Below are positions 1-3,817 of a stretch of 6,287 bases of DNA, in pieces (the first letter of the stretch is position 1; the number at the start of each line of letters is the position of its first letter). Location: the NCBI GenBank assembly GCA_023230285.1, contig JALNXP010000151.1, positions 1 to 6,287 on the forward strand, read 5' to 3'. The notes under the pieces were generated by a model. It made no database searches, was not told the origin of the DNA, and worked only from the letters and a program-made list of their open reading frames with translations. The position numbers and the translations under genes were made by a program. The DNA is from Bacteroidales bacterium. GTDB taxonomy: Bacteria > Bacteroidota > Bacteroidia > Bacteroidales > BM520.

Positions 1-58
1 AAAAGTAACAAAAAAGTCTTCCGCTGCGTCAAAACCACATCAGCCAAGGCGGGTCTGC

Positions 59-80
59 ATTGTTGCTTTGCAACAATTTT
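59..80 (+). terminator. Small hairpin, possible weak terminator
   Basis: ATTGTTGC at 59-66 pairs perfectly with GCAACAAT at 70-77 around a TTT loop, followed by a short run of T to position 80. The stem is AT-rich and the T-tract short, so termination would be weak. It may equally be a repeat-type palindrome. Confidence 0.35.
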
Positions 81-112
81 GGGTTTGCCTTATCAGTTTA
101 TAAATTCTCTGA

Positions 113-135
113 CATGACCCCGTAGGGGTCGCATG
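113..135. repeat. REP-like palindrome GACCCC-GTA-GGGGTC
   Basis: Six perfectly paired GC-rich bases on each side (116-121 and 125-130) surround a GTA loop. CAT at 113-115 and ATG at 133-135 extend the symmetry past a 2-nt bulge. No T-tract follows on either strand. Its GC-rich core contrasts with the AT-rich surroundings, as in dispersed palindromic repeats of intergenic DNA. Only one copy is in this window, so repetition elsewhere in the genome is inferred. Confidence 0.45.
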
Positions 136-159
136 TTTGTATGGGTCGCTTGTTTGTAA
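126..159. repeat. Two-copy 17-nt tandem repeat
   Basis: GGGTCGCATGTTTGTAT at 126-142 is followed directly by GGGTCGCTTGTTTGTAA at 143-159, with two mismatches. The 9-nt core TTGTTTGTA of the second copy occurs again at 430-438, where it overlaps codons 2-4 of the transposase remnant on the minus strand. The unit may be linked to deletion of the insertion sequence, or be a simple slippage duplication. Confidence 0.6.
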
Positions 160-441
160 TTGATAAACAGCAATTTTTTCCATAAACATGCTTTGTTCCG
201 TCAGGGACAATAGCTTGGTAGCCGGACTATGGCTCCTTTGTTATTAGGTCCTACAATAGTATCCATTTCCCAATCGCCAAAGCGTTTACCGTCAACTTCC
301 GGCGGACGTTGGTCTATGCTTATCCTATTTAATATAGGCAATGTTTTGTTTTTCGCTGTTTACGGGCTGTCGCTTGTCGTTGAGCGTATGCCGGATGGCA
401 GAAATTACATACCTTTGCTCCGAGGTTAATTGTTTGTACAT
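150..441 (-). pseudogene. IS30-family transposase remnant, internally deleted and frameshifted
   Basis: A DDE transposase of the IS30 family once stood here; it can no longer be functional. Reading the minus strand from ATG at 441-439 (or the adjacent ATG at 444-442) gives MYKQLTSEQRYVISAI, a typical start for this family. The sequence then jumps near 393 into a mid-protein segment, RHTLNDKRQPVNSEKQN, so the helix-turn-helix region is missing. That frame ends at a TAG (327-325). The adjacent frame continues with NRISIDQRPPEVDG and then GKRFGDWEMDTIVG (the D at 263-261 should be the first catalytic aspartate), through NNKGAIV to a TGA at 203-201. A third frame from 204 resumes LTEQSMFMEKIAV, again family-like, before similarity fades near 150. 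The remaining catalytic D and E are absent. Full-length relatives are roughly 300 aa or more, so well over half is gone. Family assignment is from motif memory. Confidence 0.8.
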
Positions 442-451
442 CATAGCAACG

Positions 452-484
452 CAAAATTAATTAATCTTAAGGGACTTTATCAAA
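452..484 (-). promoter_or_regulatory. Bacteroidota-type promoter of the transposase remnant
   Basis: On the minus strand TTTG (484-481) and TAATTTTG (459-452) match the Bacteroidota -33 TTTG and -7 TAnnTTTG elements with a 21-nt spacer. The -7 element ends only 7-10 nt before the ATGs at 444 and 441, so the transcript would be almost leaderless. The -33 box coincides with the loop of the plus-strand terminator hairpin at 469-497. The promoter looks intact although the gene is broken. Confidence 0.65.
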
Positions 485-503
485 AATAAAGTCTCTTTTT
501 TTT
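469..503 (+). terminator. Rho-independent terminator
   Basis: AAGGGACTTTAT at 469-480 pairs with ATAAAGTCTCTT at 486-497 (one G-T pair) around a 5-nt CAAAA loop, and a run of eight T reaches 503. This is a textbook intrinsic terminator for plus-strand transcription coming from the left. No plus-strand gene is recognised upstream in the window, so it may protect the insertion sequence or the downstream genes from read-through, or serve a gene left of the window. Confidence 0.7.
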
Positions 504-524
504 GTTATTGCTATTTGAAACCTA

Positions 525-572
525 TTGATGTTCTTTGGTTTCGCTACGCTTCACAAAAGAACATCAATTTTT
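525..572 (+). terminator. Second hairpin with T-tract, possible terminator or palindromic repeat
   Basis: TTGATGTTCTTT at 525-536 pairs perfectly with AAAGAACATCAA at 556-567, with a 19-nt loop, followed by five T (568-572). The loop is larger than usual for a terminator. The hairpin lies between two copies of TATTTGAAA (512-520 and 582-590), so a small inserted palindromic element is an alternative reading. Confidence 0.45.
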
Positions 573-621
573 CGCACTTCTTATTTGAAATTATAAAGTA
601 TCTTCTATTTAAAAAATGATG

Positions 622-629
622 TACCTTTG
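622..629 (+). promoter_or_regulatory. -7 promoter element of the amidohydrolase gene
   Basis: TACCTTTG is an exact match to the Bacteroidota -7 consensus TAnnTTTG and is followed by C, as is common. No TTTG lies 19-21 nt upstream; the nearest, at 584-587, is 34 nt away, so the -33 box is weak or absent. The element argues against the in-frame TTG at 627 as start, because that codon would lie inside the promoter. Transcription should begin near 633, leaving only a handful of bases before the ATG at 639. Confidence 0.6.
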
Positions 630-638
630 CAAAAAAAT

Positions 639-2288
639 ATGAGTAAGATTTACAAATATACTTTACGTGCATTAATTATTTTGATAATAATGAGTACCGC
701 ATATTGTTCGAGTAAAGAAGCTGCCGATTTAATCATCAAAGATGCCACTATTTACACTGTAGACAGTAATTTTTCCACTGCCACAGCCTTTGCGGTAAAG
801 TCGGGAAAATTTGTAGCTGTCGGCGAAGATGAAGAAATATTGAAGCATTACAAATCAGATAACATTATTGATGCTGCAGGATTTGCGATATACCCCGGTT
901 TTTTAGACGGTCACTGTCATTTCAAAGGTATGGGAGAAAATACTGTGCGGTATGCGGATTTAACCGGTTGCAAATCTTTTGATGAAGTAATAGAACGTCT
1001 GAAGATTCATTTTGAAAAACATCCTTCGGATTGGCTTTTAGGTCGAGGTTGGGACCAAAATTTATGGAAGGACAAAACATTTCCGACAAATGAGAGATTA
1101 GATGAAGTTTTTGCGGGCAAGAAAGTTGTTTTGACACGCATTGACGGACACGCCGGTTTAGTAAGCAAAGAAGTAATGTCACTTGCAAACTTTGACTCAG
1201 AAACAAAAATTGATAGAGGAGAAATCATAAAAGACAAAGACGGAAAATGTACCGGTTTATTAGTTGACAAGCCTTATGATATTGTTAGAGAGCTGGTACC
1301 TAAATTAGAGCGAGAAGAACTCATCAGGGCATTAAAAATTGCCGAAGCAAAATGTTTAGCCTGCGGCTTAACCGGAGTAACAGATGCGGGTTTGGAGTTA
1401 GAAGACATCAAGCTCATTGACAGTTTACAACAGAGTGGTTTTCTGAAACTTAACTTCAACATTATGATAAATCCCGATGAACGCACTATGGATTATTTCA
1501 TGAAAAACGGCATTATAAAAAGAGAAGGTTTCAGTGTACGGTCGATAAAGATATATGCAGACGGAGCATTAGGTTCACGGGGAGCAAAATTGATACAGCC
1601 GTACAGCGACTCTCCGAGTTCTACCGGCATAATGGTTTTCGACAGCACTTTCTACGACAAAATTTGTGAAGAAGCGTATAATCACGGCTTTCAAGTTTGT
1701 TGTCATGCTATTGGCGACCAAGGTGTCAGGAGCATTTTAAACATTTATGCAAAATATTTAGGTGGGAAGAATGACTTACGATGGAGGATAGAACATTCGC
1801 AAGTAGTTAATTCTGAGGATTTTCATCTTTTCAAAGGCTATTCAATAATTCCTTCGATACAGAGTACACATGCGACATCCGACATGGGGTGGGCGGTTCA
1901 GCGTTTGGGAGAAGAAAGACTAAAAGGTGCTTATGCACAGAAACAACTACTTGCCACTAACGGCTGGATTATCAACGGTACAGACTTCCCTATTGAAGGC
2001 ATAAGTCCGTTAGCGACCTTTTATGCTGCGGTAGCAAGGAAAGACACCGGCGGCAGACCGGAAGGCGGTTTTTTACCTGAAGAAGCTTTCAGTCGAGAAG
2101 AGGCTTTAAAATCAATAACTATCGGACCGGCAAAAGGCTACTTTGCAGAAAATGAAATCGGCAGCATAGAAGTTGGCAAATTTGCAGATTTTGTAGTACT
2201 TACAGACGACATAATTAAAAATAAAGAAAACGATATACTAAAAACAGGTATACAAAGCGTTTGGATAAAAGGCAAACAAATATACTAA
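639..2288 (+). CDS. Amidohydrolase family 3 protein (YtcJ-like), exported
   Basis: A metal-dependent hydrolase of the amidohydrolase superfamily, likely cleaving an amide or C-N bond; the substrate cannot be told from sequence. From ATG 639 the protein is 549 aa, usual for the family. Residues 1-23 resemble a signal peptide: K3, K6 and R10, then a hydrophobic stretch, then C23-S-S. C23 could be a lipoprotein cysteine, but Y22 at -1 is atypical. Family marks in order: DGHCHF with H92 and H94 (metal ligands), KIYADGALGSRG from K304, HAIGD with H356, RIEHSQ with H386, STHATSDM with H411, GTDFP with D449, and a C-terminal GSIEVGKFADFVVL segment of the small beta domain. No active-site residue seems lost. 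The ATG at 690 (Met18) is an alternative start that would remove most of the export signal. pyrE follows 37 bp downstream, but this is not dihydroorotase (PyrC), so a pyrimidine role is not implied. Confidence 0.85.
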   Translation: MSKIYKYTLRALIILIIMSTAYCSSKEAADLIIKDATIYTVDSNFSTATAFAVKSGKFVAVGEDEEILKHYKSDNIIDAAGFAIYPGFLDGHCHFKGMGENTVRYADLTGCKSFDEVIERLKIHFEKHPSDWLLGRGWDQNLWKDKTFPTNERLDEVFAGKKVVLTRIDGHAGLVSKEVMSLANFDSETKIDRGEIIKDKDGKCTGLLVDKPYDIVRELVPKLEREELIRALKIAEAKCLACGLTGVTDAGLELEDIKLIDSLQQSGFLKLNFNIMINPDERTMDYFMKNGIIKREGFSVRSIKIYADGALGSRGAKLIQPYSDSPSSTGIMVFDSTFYDKICEEAYNHGFQVCCHAIGDQGVRSILNIYAKYLGGKNDLRWRIEHSQVVNSEDFHLFKGYSIIPSIQSTHATSDMGWAVQRLGEERLKGAYAQKQLLATNGWIINGTDFPIEGISPLATFYAAVARKDTGGRPEGGFLPEEAFSREEALKSITIGPAKGYFAENEIGSIEVGKFADFVVLTDDIIKNKENDILKTGIQSVWIKGKQIY

Positions 2289-2325
2289 GAGCATTAATAA
2301 AATTCTAACATAAAAACATTTAAAA

Positions 2326-2979
2326 ATGATACACGATAAAGAAACAGCATCCAATGTTGCAAATAAATTATTAGAAATAAAAGCGGTAAAGCTCAATCCT
2401 AAAAATCCATATACATGGGCATCAGGAATAATAAGTCCGATATATTGTGACAATCGCAAAACGTTGTCATTTCCGGAGGTCAGAAATTATATAAAAGACA
2501 GCATGGCTAAAATTATCAAAGAGAAGTACTCTGACGTTGAAGTGATAGCCGGAGTTGCGACCGGAGCAATAGCGATAGGTGTTTTGGTAGCCGAAGCATT
2601 AAATCTCCCTTTTATTTATATCAGATCTTCACAAAAAGACCATGGATTACAAAACAAGATAGAAGGATATTACGAACAAGGGCAAAAGGTAGTAATCATT
2701 GAAGATTTAATATCGACAGGGATGAGCAGTTTAGCAGCATATTCAGCACTAAAAGAAGCCAACATGGTTGTTGAAGGGATGTTAGCAATATACACTTACG
2801 GGCTTCCCATTGCGAAACAGCAATTTGAAGATGCAAAATGTGAACTTACAACACTCACCGATTATGATACGACCATAAGCGTAGCAGTATCCAAATCATA
2901 CGTAGACACAGAGGAAACAGAGACACTTAAAGAGTGGAGAAAGGACCCTGCAAATTGGCACAATTCAACTACAAATTAA
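2326..2979 (+). CDS. pyrE: Orotate phosphoribosyltransferase
   Basis: Joins orotate to PRPP to give orotidine 5'-monophosphate, the fifth step of de novo UMP synthesis, in the cytosol as a dimer. The 217-aa length fits the family. Visible marks: KLNPKNPYTWASGIISPIYCDNR near the N-terminus (the substrate-side WxSG..SPIY..NR block), GVATGAIAIG at 76-85, the catalytic flexible loop around K104-D105-H106-G107 followed by NKIEG, and the PRPP-binding motif VVIIEDLISTGMSS at 122-135 with E126-D127. M133 occupies a position that is often glycine; this is conservative enough not to suggest loss of function. The start ATG follows an A-rich stretch without Shine-Dalgarno sequence, normal for Bacteroidota. 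No promoter consensus is visible in the 37-bp gap to the amidohydrolase gene, so co-transcription is likely. The SRPBCC gene follows after 64 bp. Confidence 0.95.
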   Translation: MIHDKETASNVANKLLEIKAVKLNPKNPYTWASGIISPIYCDNRKTLSFPEVRNYIKDSMAKIIKEKYSDVEVIAGVATGAIAIGVLVAEALNLPFIYIRSSQKDHGLQNKIEGYYEQGQKVVIIEDLISTGMSSLAAYSALKEANMVVEGMLAIYTYGLPIAKQQFEDAKCELTTLTDYDTTISVAVSKSYVDTEETETLKEWRKDPANWHNSTTN

Positions 2980-3043
2980 AAATTACGAATTGTATATGTT
3001 CATAGCACTAACTATTTAAAACAATTAAATATTACACAATAAG

Positions 3044-3436
3044 ATGAAACACTTCAGCACAAAACAACTTTCCGTAAAGCAGTCAGCGGAAGTAATTTAT
3101 AATAAATTTTCAGATTTCAACAACTTCAAAGACATGTTGCCGGTTGAAAAGATGGACCACTTTGATTGCACTGCATCAACATGTAAGTTTACTCTCAAAG
3201 GTATGCCTGAAATTTGTCTTAACATAATAGAGAACATACCTGACCAAAAAGTTGTTTATGCCACACAAGACCAAAAGCCTATAGACATCAGGCTTGGATT
3301 TGACATTGATAAGACGGGAACAGAGACTTCGGAAATTACTTTATATATAGATGCAGACATTGATGGGGTCACGGCAATGATGTTATCGAAACCTCTTCAA
3401 AATATGTTAGATAAGATGGCAGAAAAAATTTCGTAA
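3044..3436 (+). CDS. SRPBCC-family small protein (START-like fold)
   Basis: A 130-aa protein without signal peptide or membrane segment. The start MKHFSTKQLSVKQSAEVIYNKFSDFNNF matches the opening strand and helix of SRPBCC/START-like proteins, in which S-A-E-x-hydrophobic-Y-x-hydrophobic-S-D-hydrophobic-x-N-hydrophobic is common. Alternating strands follow (CKFTLKG, KVVYATQ, IRLGFDI, ITLYIDADID), and a C-terminal helix with PLQNMLDKMAEKIS closes the hydrophobic cavity of the fold. From memory, a protein of this type follows pyrE in many Bacteroidota. No catalytic residues can be pointed out and the ligand is unknown. The 64-bp gap from pyrE shows no convincing promoter or terminator, so I place it in the same transcription unit; the next gene has its own promoter. 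Confidence 0.75.
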   Translation: MKHFSTKQLSVKQSAEVIYNKFSDFNNFKDMLPVEKMDHFDCTASTCKFTLKGMPEICLNIIENIPDQKVVYATQDQKPIDIRLGFDIDKTGTETSEITLYIDADIDGVTAMMLSKPLQNMLDKMAEKIS

Positions 3437-3441
3437 AAATA

Positions 3442-3472
3442 TTTGTATAATTACGAAAAAAACATACTTTTG
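3442..3472 (+). promoter_or_regulatory. Bacteroidota consensus promoter upstream of the DUF2795 gene
   Basis: TTTG at 3442-3445 and TACTTTTG at 3465-3472 match both Bacteroidota sigma-ABfr elements with a 19-nt spacer. The -33 box lies 6 nt after the SRPBCC stop codon. Transcription should start near 3476, giving a leader of about 50 nt before the ATG at 3527. This is the best-formed plus-strand promoter in the window and may also be the one that serves secA through read-through. Confidence 0.8.
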
Positions 3473-3476
3473 CAAA

Positions 3477-3493
3477 ATGCTATAAATTAGCAT
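3477..3493 (+). promoter_or_regulatory. Hairpin at the predicted 5' end of the DUF2795 mRNA
   Basis: ATGCTA at 3477-3482 and TAGCAT at 3488-3493 form a perfect 6-bp stem with loop TAAAT. With a start site near 3476 the stem would begin at the first bases of the transcript, a position where hairpins often protect mRNA from 5'-end-dependent decay. The stem is short and AT-rich, so stability is modest. ATGCTATA at 3477-3484 is also complementary to TATAGCAT at 3755-3762 in the downstream terminator. Confidence 0.4.
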
Positions 3494-3526
3494 GTTTGTT
3501 GATAACCAATTATAAAACAATAAGTT

Positions 3527-3748
3527 ATGTATTGGACTCTTGAATTAGCTTCGAAATTAGAAGATGCACCGTGGCCTTGTACAAAAGATGAGTTGATAGA
3601 TTATAGTGTCCGTATGGGGGCGCCACAAGAAGTCATTGAAAATCTTCAAGAAATTGAAGATGAAGGCGACATCTATGAATGTATAGAAGATTTATGGCCT
3701 GATTATCCTACGAAAGATGATTTTTTCTTTCATGAGGATGAATATTAA
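3527..3748 (+). CDS. DUF2795 family small acidic protein
   Basis: A 73-aa, strongly acidic cytosolic protein of unknown function. It opens with MYWTLELASKLEDAPWPCTK, continues DELIDYSVRMGAPQEVIENL, and ends in an acidic tail rich in D, E and aromatic residues (DDFFFHEDEY). The LEDAPWP..KDELIDYA-like core with a helix ending in ..P.EV..NL matches the DUF2795 group as found in Bacteroidota, where from memory a protein of nearly this length is conserved and often next to secA. It has its own promoter and a terminator that begins 5 nt after the stop, so it forms a monocistronic unit that may partly read into secA. A role linked to protein export would be a guess from position only. The start is supported by family-typical MYWTLE and by the absence of an upstream in-frame alternative. 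Confidence 0.8.
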   Translation: MYWTLELASKLEDAPWPCTKDELIDYSVRMGAPQEVIENLQEIEDEGDIYECIEDLWPDYPTKDDFFFHEDEY

Positions 3749-3752
3749 AATT

Positions 3753-3792
3753 AATATAGCATACTTATAAATTTATAGGTATGCTATATTTT
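3753..3792 (+). terminator. Near-perfect 38-bp palindromic terminator before secA
   Basis: AATATAGCATAC at 3753-3764 pairs with GTATGCTATATT at 3779-3790; the inner bases continue the pairing with one G-T pair down to AAATTT in the centre. Four T end at 3792. The stem can reach about 17 bp, starting 5 nt after the DUF2795 stop and ending 25 nt before the secA ATG. It should end DUF2795 transcription, at least partly. The reverse strand has a less clean T-tract, so bidirectional action is doubtful. Confidence 0.75.
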
Positions 3793-3817
3793 CAAACTTA
3801 TTTAGAAATTATTATTT

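Larger units (their letters stand above)
1..149. other. Non-coding border region with short palindromes
   Basis: I recognise no gene here. Frame 1 on the plus strand is open from the window edge to a TGA at 115-117, but its 38 codons resemble no family I know and cross a perfect hairpin, so I do not call it. The stretch contains an 8-bp hairpin at 59-77, a GACCCC/GGGGTC hairpin at 116-130, and the first part of a tandem repeat at 126-159. On the minus strand this is the sequence downstream of the transposase remnant, so it may contain the decayed end of that insertion sequence or unrelated intergenic repeats. Confidence 0.5.

Noticed and set aside
1..117. Plus-strand frame open from the window edge to TGA at 115-117
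   Set aside because: Only 38 codons, no recognisable family, and a perfect hairpin at 59-77 lies within it; likely non-coding.
229..429. Plus-strand open frame of 66 codons with a hydrophobic stretch
   Set aside because: It is the antisense shadow of the IS30 transposase remnant, whose family motifs are readable on the minus strand.
6..507. Possible terminal inverted repeat: TAACAAAAAA at 6-15 and TTTTTTGTTA at 498-507
   Set aside because: Ten bases, six of them a homopolymer run, and the match fails beyond it. Not enough to define the ends of the insertion sequence.
627..638. TTG at 627 as start of the amidohydrolase
   Set aside because: It falls inside the -7 promoter element TACCTTTG, so it would not be in the mRNA from that promoter; ATG 639 fits better.
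639..2979. Amidohydrolase as a dihydroorotase paired with pyrE
   Set aside because: The motifs (KIYADGALGSRG, HAIGD, RIEHSQ, GTDFP) are those of the YtcJ-like family 3 group and not of PyrC, and an export signal is present; neighbourhood alone does not support a pyrimidine role.
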